A stretch of 64,000 bases of DNA from Bryoerythrophyllum caledonicum (GCA_963971425.1 OZ020524.1:18603845-18667844); one strand, 5' to 3'; positions 22,530 to 34,079 are shown, numbered from the stretch's first letter. The notes: generated from the letters alone by a model not told the origin. Numbers and translations: made by a program.

Positions 22530-22870
22530 ATTAAAAAAATTCAGCGACCTTTGAAAACCACCTTCGGATCCGAAGGTGGTTTATTGGAGTCACTGAATTT
22601 TTTGAAAACATGGAAATTCACGGCAGTCCACATTCGAGCTCCACGGAGTTTCATGTTTCAAAAATATTTGGTGACCCTTGAATACCACCTTCAGATCCAA
22701 AGGTGGTTTTCATGGGTCACAATTTTTTTTGAAAACATGAAAATCCACGGCAGCCCACATTCAAGCGCCGCGGAGTCCGACTTCAAAACTTCGGAAATAC
22801 CCATTTCTTGTAAATACCCATTCTTTTTCCGCTTCAAAACTTGGAAATACCCATTCCTTGAAAGCTCCGC
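22530..22870. repeat. Duplicated palindromic hairpin unit of about 110-120 bp
   Basis: Two tandem units each contain a GGTGACC/AGCGACC start, a hairpin of CCACCTTC and GAAGGTGG around a GATC centre, a TTTTTTGAAAACATG stretch and CACGGCAG-CCACATTC. The first hairpin (22555-22582) is a perfect 28-bp palindrome; the second (about 22688-22711) is imperfect. Flanking repeats of GGAATGGGTATTTCC and its inverse GGAAATACCCATTCCTTG at both sides make the whole segment look like a foldback or MITE insertion within the MULE intron. Confidence 0.75.
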
Positions 22871-25800
22871 AGAGTTTTGAATGGGTCGTCGGACGACCGG
22901 GTGATGGCCGGGCCGATGGCTCGGCGTTTAGGGTGGTGGCTGGGCGGTCGTCGGGGGCGGGCGCACCTAGTGGGCGTCGACCGGGGCAATAGCCGAGCGA
23001 CCACGCACCAACCGAGCGACAACCGGACCCCGATCGCAGGTAAATTGGGCGACCGCCAATTTACCTGCGCTTGCCTGAATTATGTAGAAATTATTGAATT
23101 AAGTTGAAATGAATTCTTCATTACAGAAAAGAATTTGTTTAACATCTTCAAAGAAGAAAAAATCTTCATAAGAAAGAGCAAAATGAATGATAATGGAAGG
23201 TTTAGCAAAAGATTGTTGCTCCCCATATTTCTTGATTCTAACTTATAGTCGTACTACTTTCAAACCATAAATCTAAACACAATAATTAGAATACCTACAC
23301 CATGCTCTTAGCAGTGCAATTTGTAATCATATTCATGTATTTTGAAAATAATTGTATAAAGAGGTACCTGAATCGATGGAACTTGCCCCGACTCCTGCAA
23401 TACCACCGTGAAGTTGTCCGTGCTTCCATGACGACACTGTCCTCTAGACAACATTGTCCTTAAGGAAGAACCATTTCTAGTCCTTGAAGACCGTAACGGA
23501 TTCTCAACGCTAACGGGAGCTTCAACCGTGCCCCCGCTTTGAACTTTAGAGTCTTCAACTTGTTCATTATCATCCCTACACCCTTGATGCGAGCTCTTCG
23601 ATGCCATTGATCTCTTTGTCCTACTCATCAGATTTGTTTGCAAAGAGTCTTTTTCTTCTTGATTCTCCAGCAAGTGCACAAAATTGGTTGTCACCTACAC
23701 AACATATAAAGCAACAAAGCTAAATATCAAAAGATGATTGAAGCAAACCCTAAGCTTTCTACACTATATAAGTAGATCACAATTGGTTAGCCAAATAGAA
23801 ACATACCTGAACCCTTGACGATACTCGATGCACTCCTTCGTGGATACTATTCAACTCTACGTTTTTTTAGTGCAGCAGTTAGCTTGGTATTTAAATAATG
23901 TGTTGTTCGTCTCCGCCGTCTAACGTTCCGAGTCATCCTCAGCACTAAATCTCAAACTGTCGAGTCCTCACTACAAAAACATCCCCACCATGTTAACACA
24001 ACCCTAAACATATTGACGCTTCTCCTTCGACAGATTGTCTGGTTCTACGAATCCTTATTGCAGCCTTTACATGTGCAAGCACAAGTGCTTTGGCTATTTT
24101 AAACGATGCTGTCAGCCTTTATTTTGAACTGAAACTATATCCCACATGGCGTGCCCTTACTATTTTATGGATTAGCCGTCGTATAAAATTATACTTTACT
24201 TTTACCAAAACAATTTTAGAATAGGGCCACAATACTTCCTACACCTTTACGAGGCATACGCAGAGTTGTTTTATATTTAATTTCATTGCTTTGCTAATCT
24301 AAGTTTCTTGTCTTGAGCCTTTTGTGATATTCATTCATGGCGCTTTTGAAAGACTGCATGACAATAGCCATTTCCATGAATACATGTTTCTGCCATAATC
24401 ACACTTTATGAACCTCTTCACTTCAACAAGGATGCTAAGAAAGCCTCTTAGTGTTTGCGCCATGAATTGCGTCCTGAGTCATCGTCCATAGCTGAGGAAT
24501 CAATCATTGAGAGTTAAGATTTATGGCTTCACTAACTTCTCATCAAGGGGGCGTTCCGTTTATTATGTCCGTTTCTTAAGATGGCACTGTCATTGTCCCC
24601 GAGTCATTGCTATGTCTTTGATTTGGATATAGGATTGGAACAATTCAAATTGAAAAAGAGGTATTTGATAGTAATCTCGATCTCGTCCAATCCATTTACC
24701 AAGTGAAGGACCATGATGCCGAAGGATTTGTGTGGAATTTATGTTGCGATTCATTCAGAGTACACGGAGTCTCAGATGCTCAAATGTCCGGTCACGCATC
24801 CACAGGCGTTACGACTTCTCCAGTCGAATCCGGTGATACTTTATTTGGGCCTGGTTTGGGCACAATGTCCAACCCAAGCATCCACATTCTGAGCGATACT
24901 GAGGATGACAATGTCTCTGGTTTGAACTTAGGTCAGTTAAGCAACCCGCTCCATTCCCAAGGATCAACTCCTCTCGATGTGTCTACTCCACTTCCTTCCA
25001 AGTCCGAAATGTCTCCATGTGTATCTTTAGGTAAGCCCCCTGTCCATCCTACGTCTAGAAACGTACGAAGTCTCCTTCTGCATGTCCGTACAACTAGTCT
25101 TAGAAAGGGATCCAGGTCTGAATTATCATGTCTTAATTTAGATAGCCTAGATTTACAGCGAGTGAAGTATCTGCCTCCAAAATATATTGGAGACGTGATA
25201 TTTAAGTTGCCACTCCTTCCAGAGGATATTCCTCTGTAATTCGGAGGAGGCCTCGATGGAATGAGAAACAATATGACGGCCATACATGGTGCAGGACTAT
25301 GACGACAAATATCAAGAACAATTTTGGCCTCATGTCTCGGAAGTCAACATGTACCGGACATCTTCAATGCCCCAATTTGCATTGTGGCTACAAGTGCAAG
25401 AATGATGGTCGCACGAATCAAACCGAGTGGAGCGGGTTTGCCTTCACTCCATTTCCATTGAACAGAGCACCATTTGACAAATCAATGTTGGCATATAAGC
25501 TGTGCCAAACCCCTCCAATTTGTCTCGCCTTTTGTGATGCTCAAAATTATTACGTTGCGTCTAGCGATCCAGAACGCACGCGTATCGCCATCCATCTTGG
25601 GCATCATCATCATTCTATTTCAAAAGGCGTTGATCAAACCGCAATGGACGTCATGCACGATTGCGTTGCAAAGGAAGTCCAGCCTATACCAAAGGGTACT
25701 AATTCCGCTATCATCATGGATGCGAGTAAGACGTTCCTCTTCGACTACTTGATCCGTCCGAGCTATGGATCGACGGGCCTAGTTGGAGCATCTATGGATG

Positions 25801-27477
25801 CTGTCTTCGATCAATTCGAGACTCTTTCTTCTCCAAACATCAGAAACCTTGTGTCAACATGCAAGAGGTTCTATAGCGGAGGGAAGGGTGTGATGGACAA
25901 CATCATGGACCTGAAGGAATCGTCCAAGTTTGAGTATATCCACGAAAACAAGTTTCCGGGTCAATCTAAAGGTAAAATTTTCGTTTTTAAGATGTCTGTT
26001 GATCGTCCAGGTAGTGGTGTCAACCTTGTAAAGCGTATGCAAGCCGGGGGGATCTCCAAGATTGTTGGTTGATGTTTGATCATATAAAGCGAGTGAAGGA
26101 TTGGACTACCATGGCATGTCATGTGTATGACAGTAAGTATTGTAGAGTCATGACAATCACCATATGCAACATGAAATCGGAGGACGTTGAAGCTTAGCAG
26201 CTATTCTGGGAGAATTTGAATGTCACAGCAAAGAACCACGGCCTACAGGAGACAAACTTCAAAGGCTTTATGGCACATAGCGCTGGAGCAAATTGGCATG
26301 CCGTCCAGCGAGTTTATGGCTCCGGCGACAAGGAGAAGCCTATGGATAACAAATAATGGACTTGCTTATTTCATTAGACCAAATGTCTTCAGCGAGCCAC
26401 CACCAGAAGCATTCTAGCCAGCTTCAGAGAACAACACATCGCCTTTTGCAAAATCTGGAAGAACGCAAAGACTGAAGAGGAGGCTGAAGCGTAGTACAAC
26501 CTAATTTGTGCATGGTGGGTGTCTTCCGGTGCCACAACCGAAACTGGCCGTCGTGCTCTAGAGGATAGGATGGCCTTTTGGCACTTCCGATATCGACAAT
26601 GGGTGATGCTATGCAACTTGTAAGCCCTCTTCACCCATTACTTTAAAAAACTCTCATGTTCAATATAAGAGACTTTTGATAATTTTTGTGACATTTATTG
26701 TACCTTCTCAGGATCTCACGCTTGACGAAAGAGCCGACATGCCTTCCTTCAACCTTGCGGAAAGAGTCCTCAACCGGTGGTTGTAACAATCTGAAAATAC
26801 AATGACATACTTGTATGCGGCAAACATGGACGGCCTCATCCATGCTTTCATGCAGATAACCATGTATCGGACATGGTTGAAGGGTGGCACGTCTTGAAAA
26901 GGTCCGGACAAAGGTATGCTTTGTTTGCGGTCTGCGCAACGTTCAGGTGATCATAAACTCATTGCTGAGGTTGTTAGGAACTTTCCTGGGGCTGAGGATC
27001 TACTAACCAGGACGGATGGCTTAGAAGAAGCAGAAATTTTTGGGTCCACCAAGCGCAAGCTTGACATGCCACCTGGGTCTGCCCATGATTCTCACAAATC
27101 AGATACGATAAATTACTGTGGGAATCCGTTTCCACATGGTGCTAGAAGTTAACCCAAAAATCCGGCAAAAATAAAAAAATTAGTTAAATAGTTACGATAG
27201 TATGTGTTAGAAGTAAACCTTTAGGCAGTTGTAGAAATAAAGATGGATGGACCCGACTAAAATCCCTAATTAAACCTAAAGCTGTGAAACAAACAGCCGG
27301 AGTAGTTAACAAAATTCCGGGATAGTCTGTCATCCGGAATTGTCATCCGGAGCGGTCACCATCACTTGTCATCATGAGCCGTACTAACGGCCAGACTACA
27401 AAAGGCTGGGGCGCGAGGGGAAACTCTTTCTTTTTCATTTCTCCTTCGCGTATTGAGGTTCCGCTCCAACGCTCTTT

Positions 27478-27487
27478 CTCTCTCTCT

Positions 27488-27535
<48 letters not shown>

Positions 27536-27540
27536 TTCTT
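27478..27540 (+). repeat. CT dinucleotide microsatellite
   Basis: A run of TC/CT repeats with a few interruptions lies in the 5' leader of the nested element, about 140 bases before its coding region. Such pyrimidine tracts are common near plant transcription starts. Confidence 0.95.
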
Positions 27541-27659
27541 GCAATCTCCTAACCGCTGGCCGTTAGGATTTGTAGTTTAGACGGTTAGAACGGACGTGTA
27601 TCCGTTAGGGAGGGTTTTGGTGAGGACAGTGCGTGCAGGGACAACCTTGAGAGAACGTG

Positions 27660-29110
27660 AGGAAGTAGACAGACCTGATGAAGACGGTCCCCATGGCCAA
27701 GAAGAAGAGAACCGATAGAGATGGACGCAGGAGGCGAGACAAAGAGCTGGCCGTTGCGCTTCCGCCCTTGACGCGGGTTCTTCCGGAGATCCCTGCAGAC
27801 CCGGACGAATACAACCTGCTGAAGGAGAGCTTGAAGGTCATGGGCTGCGCCGGTTTGCTCGAAGTCGCATGGGGCATCTGGGAGGAGATATACATCCGGG
27901 AGCTCATAGGCGCTCCGGATCAGAAGTACAAGGGGTTCATGCGGGCCCATCCGGAACTCTAAGGAGTTCTGGAATGGGCACAAGCACACGACTTCCGGGC
28001 CGGCCACACCGAGGTGGTGGAACGACAAGACGAGTTCCTGGCGGAGGAATTCGGGGGTCAAGCCGATCCGAAGGAGGGCTACAACATGTAGGACTTACTA
28101 CACCGGGATGCCTAGCTGGTGCTAGGGTTTCTAAACCCTATTTTCCATCCGGAAAAGCCGAAGCGGGTAGTGGCAAAGTGGGCTTGTACGTTCCTCGGAG
28201 CACTCCGGGGGAAGATTGCCGTCGACTGGGGGACGCTCATGAGCGAAATGATCAACCAGCTCGTGGCCAACCTCCAGAAGGTGAAGAGATCGGCAAGCCC
28301 CCTAGCTTCCTACGTGGTACATCTCTACTGCCACCATCAATAGCTCACCCAAACGAAACAGAGGCAGTACGACGAAGTCCTCAGCCTTCAGAAGTACGGA
28401 AGTGAAGAATCAGAGGAAGAATGCAGAGGGGCAGCGGAATCCGTACCGGAACCAGCGATCGCGGACACTCCGGAAGAAGACCGGAGGACTCAGAAGAGGC
28501 CTCGAGGGAAGGAGTCGGGGCCGGAGAGTCCGGACATCCGCAGTTCATCTGCATCAATCGGAGAAGACGAGTCTGGGCTATCTACGGAAGCCAGCCGGAA
28601 GAGGAGGAAGGTCGATCCGGAAGACTCCAAGGCTCTGCTGAAGGAGATGAATGATCTCCTTCACGAGGTCGACTGGAGAGTGGCCGCCCTCAAAGAGACC
28701 AACTTCATCGTTACAACCGGTGTAGCACACGTCTTCCGGAGTCTGGAAGTCGACCGGCTGGAAGACGCCATCAACCGGGTGGAGGATCTCTGGAGAAGGG
28801 ATGGTGACACGAAGGCGTTGCACCTTCAGAACTCCACCATGTACAAAGCCAATACGGAGATGGAGAAGAAGGTAGTGCACCTTTGCCAAGAGACAGCACT
28901 GGCGGTAGTGGCCCGGAAACAGGCGGAGCCAAAGGCCAATGCATCGGTGGCTGCCCTGACGGAGGTCTACGAAGCCCTGAAGTTTCCAGTGGGCGTGGTG
29001 AACCGGAGCCAGCTCTTCACCGAACTGGTGGAGAAAAAGAAGAAGGTGACCAGTGCCAACATCATCCGATTTCTCCTGGATCAAGCGGAGAAGATGGGCT
29101 GGACCTGAGA
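27660..29110 (+). pseudogene. Gag-like coding region of the nested element (fossil)
   Basis: The region encodes a basic N-terminus (KKKRTDRDGRRRRDKEL), a helical middle with KWACTFLGALRGKIAVDWG, an acidic linker with a KRPRGKE-like basic patch, and a coiled-coil-rich end. The middle is reminiscent of the gag-like proteins carried by non-autonomous plant elements. It is broken in a few places. No protease, reverse transcriptase or integrase follows. Confidence 0.45.
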
Positions 29111-32100
29111 GTAGATGCAGCTGCTGGTGAGCAACATCACTCCGGCGGACCCGGAGCACCAAGCAGCACAGGTGCCGGACGACTTCATCACTCCAGGGCG
29201 GACCACAACTCCTCTGGAACCACCACAACCCAAGTCAACTCCAGCTCTGGGTACCTCCGCCAATCCGGAGACCCTCGATACCCCATCGCCCCGGACTCCG
29301 GCAGAAGGCATCGTATCTCACAACCCGAGTACTAGTGAGATACTGAAGAACCTTCCGGATCTGCTGACGCCACCAACCATGCGTCTGTCAGATCCTCCAG
29401 CAAAAGTGGATCCGCAGGCACCACCGAAGTCCGTGTCTCGGAGATTGGCGTCCAAAACTGGGAGCTTCCAAGCCGGAACAATCAACACCTCCAGTTCCGG
29501 AAGGTTCACCAGAACAACCACCTCCCCCTCCGGATTCCATAACTCCGGCGGCTAGGGTTTCTCGAGCGGCTGGACCGTCGACCCGGAAGACCAATACTTT
29601 GCCGGCAACAACGAGGAAGGCCAAGAACAAGCAACGGGCTCGAGTGGAGATCTCCCTCTCGCGTCGAAGTGGGAGAAACCGGGCACCAAGTGCTCCGACT
29701 TAGATTAGTTTAGGTGTAGCATTTTTGGGCTTAGATTCCGGACCAGCAACGATTAACGATGGGGCTCCAAGTGCACCCGGCTATTGACGGAGTCGACTAT
29801 CAATTTTTGTAGTTAGAATAGGTATTCCGGAGCCGGGAACTTTTCCGAGATTATAGGATCTGAGATCCGATCTGGGACTTTTCCGGATTTCTCGGATCTT
29901 TTAGATAAGATCTGACGAATTTCTAGTAGATATGGTAGGAAGGCTAAGTTTAGAAGGAACTTAGTTAGTAATTAGTAGTGGGATTTGGCGGAAAACCCCT
30001 CATCTTGTCTTTCTCACTTTGAAATATACGACGCTCCTTCGTACTAGACTTGCTACCTTGTGTTGTTGGTGTGGACTATAGACTTCGTGAGTGATAGATC
30101 CATTCTTGTGTGTGTATTTGTGTGAGTAACCCTCCGGAGTGGCGTGATAACTAGTTCGCTAAGAGAGAAACCGGTCAGGATCCGTGTCAAGAGATCGCCT
30201 GGGAGAGGTGGAGGGCTATTGCAGAGGTGTTCCTGGTAGACTCCAAGGTCCGGAAGTAGCCATGAGGGTAAGAGATGAATTGTAGAGGTGTTTCCGGTAA
30301 TCTTTAGGACACGGAAGAATCCGTGTTAACCTGGGTGCCGGTTAAAACCGGAATTCTCCCCCAAGATAGGAAAAAACCTGATGCGTAGGTCTAGACGGAA
30401 CACTTCTGGCGAGTGGTAACATCCGCTCCGGAGAATCACAATCGCACTTACCAGAATGTTGTTGTAGTCGAGACTTGTTTTTGTGTGACCACGTCCGGAA
30501 GGCCATCCGGATGTCGTGAGAGTCTAAGTCTAGCAGCAGCCATCAAATCACCGGTTAACAGAGTAGGGAGAGTGGTGTCCGGTCACTATAAGTTCCGGGC
30601 AGTGGGTGTCTAGCCACTTAAAGCCACAAGGCAGTGGGAAATCCAGCCACTTACACAAAACATGATCAATGGACTTCGGCCACTTGCTTAAAAACTCCAG
30701 AAGACTCTCTGAGGAGGAATAGAGACAAATCAAACTACCCTCCGGACTTCCAGAAACTATTTCCGGAAGTCGTTGTATAAAATCCAGACTCCGAAAGAAT
30801 CCGGATCTATAATACATAAGTGTAGAGAATAGCTAACCCTTGAACGACCGGTGTGGTAGATTAGTTGTTGGGAGTATTTGGAAAAGAACATTAGATCTTT
30901 GTGGCAACGAAACCAAAGCGGTTACTTTGGAAGCATTTAGTGACGATTAGGTGCATTCCGGAGGAATACTGTCTCTACAAACTGCGACAATTACTCTATC
31001 CCCCGTGATGGCCAAAGGGTCACTCGAGCGCGTATTGAAGAAGCCTTCACCAGACAAGACTTTGGAGTCCAGCATACAACATCCGTTTTGGAATCAGACT
31101 GTGATCCATCGAAGTAGCACATTGCCCGCCTCTCAAAAAAGTCTACTTGAAAATGCCAAGCCTTGCAAGCTCACACTGGTGAGCAGCGCAACACTAAGGT
31201 TGGGCGTGGTAGTCATAGGACTCCAACCCCTACATATGCCGGTATGAAGAAAGATTACAGATCACCACGGAATATCACAGCTGAATTTTGGTTTTATCCT
31301 GATGATGTTAGTTGTTGTGTGAAGGGGTCAAAAAAATTGTTTGTCGTTGATTGGCGAGTAATTCCAATGACGTGGCCTGTGAAGCTTGGCACTAATTTAA
31401 CAGTGCAAGAGGTACTAGCTTTAAAGAAGCAAGTTTCCAGTTGCAGCAGCATGGAGTTCTTTCACCACGAAGACAATTCCAAATGTCTATGGACATGCCC
31501 CTTCCGCGGTCGCACTTCCCTGTTCCACTCATCCTGAATTCTTACCACACCTTTCGAAATGGCTATGCGATTCGTAGAACAATAGATGTTCCAACGACTG
31601 AGCAACGTAACAAGTGGTCAAGCGCCGCTCTTATGAATAATTGTTACGTCTCCAACCTCTATGCCATACCGTATCCCGGATGGGGATGCGTTATCACTCT
31701 TCATACAGGAAAGAACAAGCCCTATTGCATCACCTTCACGGACCTTCCGGGGTGTTCATGCCCTGATTTTTTGAAGATGCAATCAGAGGCGTTGGGAAAG
31801 AAGGGACAATGGAAGTATTGCAAGCATGTCTATTACATCTAACGTTACCTTTGTAAAATGGATTACAAAGAGGACTTATTCATACATGCTCCAAGCTACA
31901 GCTTCAACGAAGTCATGCGAATTCTAGAGCTTGCGAACATTGCCGAACAAGAGTGAAAAATGCAATGATGTCATATTTCTCAAAAAACTCTACAATCTTA
32001 GATTGCTCAGATGTAGAGTTGCAGAGTCGTAGACGTGGACGTGAATTTAGTTCATGTACTTATTAAGTTTGTTATGATTTGTTAATTGGCGTACTTCACA

Positions 32101-32258
32101 TATACTACCGTACGCAATGGAGAGTTTTGTAGTAGTTGAATTCAAAGTAGAGACTATCAACCTTTTCCAAAAATCCCTTTGGATTTATGTAAGTGATCCC
32201 ATTTACTGCTCATGTGATGATCTTGTAATACATGGATGATACCCAAGTAATGTCTATG

Positions 32259-32390
32259 TGATACCCGTTATAAACCAAGGCAATGCCCTTTTGATACCTA
32301 TGTGATACCCGTTATAAACCTAGGCAATGCCCTTTTGATACCTATGTGATACCCGTTATAAACCTAGGCAATGCCCTTTTTATACCTATG
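32259..32390 (+). repeat. Three 44-bp tandem repeats, MULE right subterminal array
   Basis: Exact period of 44 bases (starts at 32259, 32303 and 32347) with units beginning TGATACCCGTTATAAACC and containing AGGCAATGCCCTTTT. Only two or three substitutions separate them. Similar short motifs sit in reverse orientation inside the left end (17688-17762). Confidence 0.92.
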
Positions 32391-32733
32391 TGATATCCTA
32401 CAGTATACCTTGTGTCCAAATTAGTGGATATTTATAAATAATAAATTTTGTCATGCCTAAACCAAAATTTTAAACTTGATGTACAAGATTTGAATGTGAT
32501 CATTTTAAATTTAAAAATATTAGACATACATTATAACCAAAGCACAAGAAGAGAAGAAGGCCCAATAGTCCAAAAAATTATTCCACAAGTGACCATGGTT
32601 ATAGGCTATTTACTTAATTTAGCAATTAGAAAAGAAAAATGCTCCAAAATTCATAGTTTTGCCCAAATTGCCAACAACTTCTCATTTTTTTTAAAAAAAC
32701 TCTAATTTTTTTCCAGTTTTCAGAGTTTTGTAC

Positions 32734-32761
32734 GCTCGCCGCTCACCGCTCACAAGATAGC
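32734..32761 (-). repeat. MULE right terminal inverted repeat (core)
   Basis: Reverse complement of the left terminal core with one mismatch in 28. It is followed by a few unmatched bases and then the target duplication. Confidence 0.88.
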
Positions 32762-32767
32762 GTCGCT

Positions 32768-32778
32768 GACTCATTTAC
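32768..32778 (+). repeat. Right target-site duplication of the MULE
   Basis: GACTCATTTAC, identical to 17305-17315. Confidence 0.85.
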
Positions 32779-34039
32779 AAAGCTTGACTTGACAAAGATG
32801 TCAAGTCAAGGACGTGGGTGCCGCTATACGCACACATAACCCTAAACTGATGAAATAATCTGTTGGATGAATAACACACGCCGGATACACTTCTCTACAC
32901 TCGTAGATTAGCAACAAACTTATTCACTCAAATACAATAGGATGTGATGAGGCCCCCAACGCCACATCTTGTGACAAAATTAAAGATACAAGTTTTATTT
33001 TCCTTCCTTACTCATTGCAATAGAATCAACAGTTTTGAAGTGTTTTTGTGTGAAATTGTAAAGAATTTTTAGGGATTAAGTTCTAACATGTAATGGAATT
33101 TATTTTTGAATGTAGAAGAGTTCAAAGTTTTCTCTACAATTTCATAATACTATCTAACCATGCAAGCGCCCGGCGCCAGGCTCGACTTGAACATCAAATA
33201 CGCCACCGTAAGAATTGTGTGCCTGCATAAGTCAAACTCCGTCGTTGGCATGAAGAAGCACATGTTCAACTTGTCACGCGCCGCTCACTTGGCTAGAAAT
33301 GCCATCATCAGGGCGCTCAAGGGCAGGGAGAATTGGCCCCCTCACTCGTCCTCCCATGGATGGAAGTGAGGGATGATGGCTGCGTTTTCTCATCACAACC
33401 TAAACCCATGAGCCTCTAACCATGGTTAAGTCCGGTCAAACCCCCTAGTGGAGCATATGAGGTAGGTGGACATGGTCTCCCTTGTCTTTTAGTGAAGCAC
33501 TTAATATGGGGCGCCACTTTATTCATCATGTCGACATGATGGACCTAATTTTGAATACAATATTGAAATAAGGACATGTGTCATTCCTTGGAGAACTACC
33601 CTTTCCATATTTGCAAGAAAAATGTAGTGGATATAATTTGAAATCTAAATAAAACCCTACCCCCTTATTTCCCACTTGCACATTTCAAATTGTAAGTACC
33701 ATCAAATATTCCGTAATTAGAAAATATTTTGCAAACCAATCAACAACAAGGATGGATTAGGGTTTAGAACGCAAAGCCATATCCTTAAAAATACACTAGT
33801 TGTATTTTCATTTGGGAATTGCAAAGTTGAGTGCAAAGTGACCATTCTATGAGGTATGTGTTATTCTCTTGATTTTGATTTTGATTTTTAATTTTGATCT
33901 TATGTTAAACATATACATTCAATTATTAACAAATTCTTGTGAATTCCATGTTGTTTTAAACATTCATTTTCATTTCATGTTCTTTAATGTAAGAGATGTT
34001 AGAAGCATTGCATTTATGGAATTTCTGTGATAATATTAA
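32779..34039. other. Intergenic DNA between MULE and LINE copy M, with the right half of the dispersed repeat
   Basis: Bases 32940-33120 resemble 6830-6970 of the dispersed repeat (GTTTTGAAGTGTTTTTGTG, TGAAATTGT, then AAAGAATTTTTAGGG). A GC-richer patch at 33160-33370 can be read as a 69-residue frame but shows no recognisable protein. The rest is AT-rich and featureless. Confidence 0.5.
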
Positions 34040-34060
34040 GAAGACAAAGAAGAAGAATGG

Positions 34061-34079
34061 CGGTTCCCGAAGGGAACCG
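34061..34079 (-). ncRNA. 3' stem-loop of LINE copy M
   Basis: CGGTTCCC pairs perfectly with GGGAACCG around a 3-base loop, just before the TTC tail. Equivalent hairpins occur in the other two 3' ends (36994-37016 and 62549-62570) with different stem bases that still pair, so structure is being kept. In LINEs such 3' hairpins are recognised by the reverse transcriptase to start target-primed synthesis. Confidence 0.75.

Larger units (their letters stand above)
18150..23694 (-). pseudogene. MULE passenger gene, decayed, possible methyltransferase-like domain
   Basis: A chain of minus-strand coding blocks with introns and frameshifts. In order: a Ser-rich N-terminal block (23694 to about 23370, with a donor-like CAG|GTACCT), a block at 21840-21540 (MLSMSDVRVPLRSDV...), blocks at about 21300-21060 and 20990-20820, 20704-20435, 20229-19915, a Lys/Glu/Ala-rich helical run (about 19910-19790), and a last domain at 19617-18980. 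In that last part, VDMVIID resembles strand/motif IV of Rossmann-fold methyltransferases, followed after a frameshift by FEMAMELLRDGAPLIVFYPD, like their later helix-strand unit. A final acidic block lies at 18456-18151. At least five frame breaks or stops are evident. Function is not established; the methyltransferase idea is weak and rests on two short stretches. It may be a captured host gene or a standard second MULE gene. Confidence 0.4.
27143..30949 (+). mobile_element. Nested 3.8-kb element of uncertain class, broken, inside the MULE transposase
   Basis: It is bounded by a 5-bp target duplication GGTGC (27138-27142 and 30950-30954), and removing it restores the reading frame of the host MULE transposase, so the ends are firm. 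It starts TAGAAGTTAA and ends GTGACGATTA. It has no long terminal repeats that I can see, no terminal inversion and no poly(A) tail. A gag-like protein region fills roughly 27.68-29.1 kb, followed by a Pro/Thr/Ser-rich region. The 5-bp duplication and the gag-like content suggest a non-autonomous retroelement of LTR kin whose repeats are lost or unrecognised. It appears broken, with several interruptions in the coding part. CCGGA and TCCGG are remarkably frequent throughout. Mid-aged, younger than the MULE. Confidence 0.75.
24703..31975 (+). pseudogene. MULE transposase with SWIM zinc finger, decayed and split
   Basis: Coding blocks run 24703-25239 (N-terminal region), 25299-26072 (257 residues open, Cys/His-rich near the start: CPNLHCGYKCKNDG), then 26073-26640 in a different frame, 26712-27142, and, after the nested element, 30955-31975. 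Block three reads KRVKDWTTMACHVYDSKYCR, FKGFMAHSAGANWHAVQRVY, then an RTCLFHW-like stretch (here WTCLFH) and FWHFRYRQW, the conserved core of a MULE DDE domain as I know it. An Asp would be expected where FMAHS has His. The last block ends with a SWIM finger: CSCPDF, then CKHVYY at about 31756-31836. Frame joins directly across the nested element's target duplication (27142/30955). Numerous stops and shifts mark it as dead. Confidence 0.7.
17316..32767. mobile_element. Mutator-like (MULE) DNA transposon, 15.45 kb, decayed and interrupted
   Basis: Bounded by an 11-bp direct repeat, with inverted termini of 28 bp matching at 27 positions (17323-17350 and 32734-32761), plus subterminal repeats inside each end. 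It carries a plus-strand transposase (about 24.7-32.0 kb) with a C-terminal SWIM zinc finger, and a minus-strand second gene (about 18.15-23.7 kb). A 3.8-kb element is nested at 27143-30949. Several frameshifts and stops in both genes show it is not autonomous now. SWIM fingers, 9-11 bp duplications and extra passenger genes are all known for MULEs. Even without the nested insertion it would be about 11.6 kb, large for the superfamily. Confidence 0.85.

Noticed and set aside
27362-27544. Arg/Glu-repeat frame on the minus strand
   Set aside because: Pure product of a CT microsatellite.
31160-31540. Two overlapping frames read as separate small genes
   Set aside because: They are pieces of the decayed MULE transposase C-terminal region.
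32259-32390. CRISPR-like array of 44-bp units
   Set aside because: Only three direct tandem units with no spacers, in a plant transposon end; not CRISPR.
33160-33369. Small frame of 69 residues between MULE and LINE M
   Set aside because: No recognisable domain, no splice or homologue support; could be chance in a GC-richer patch.
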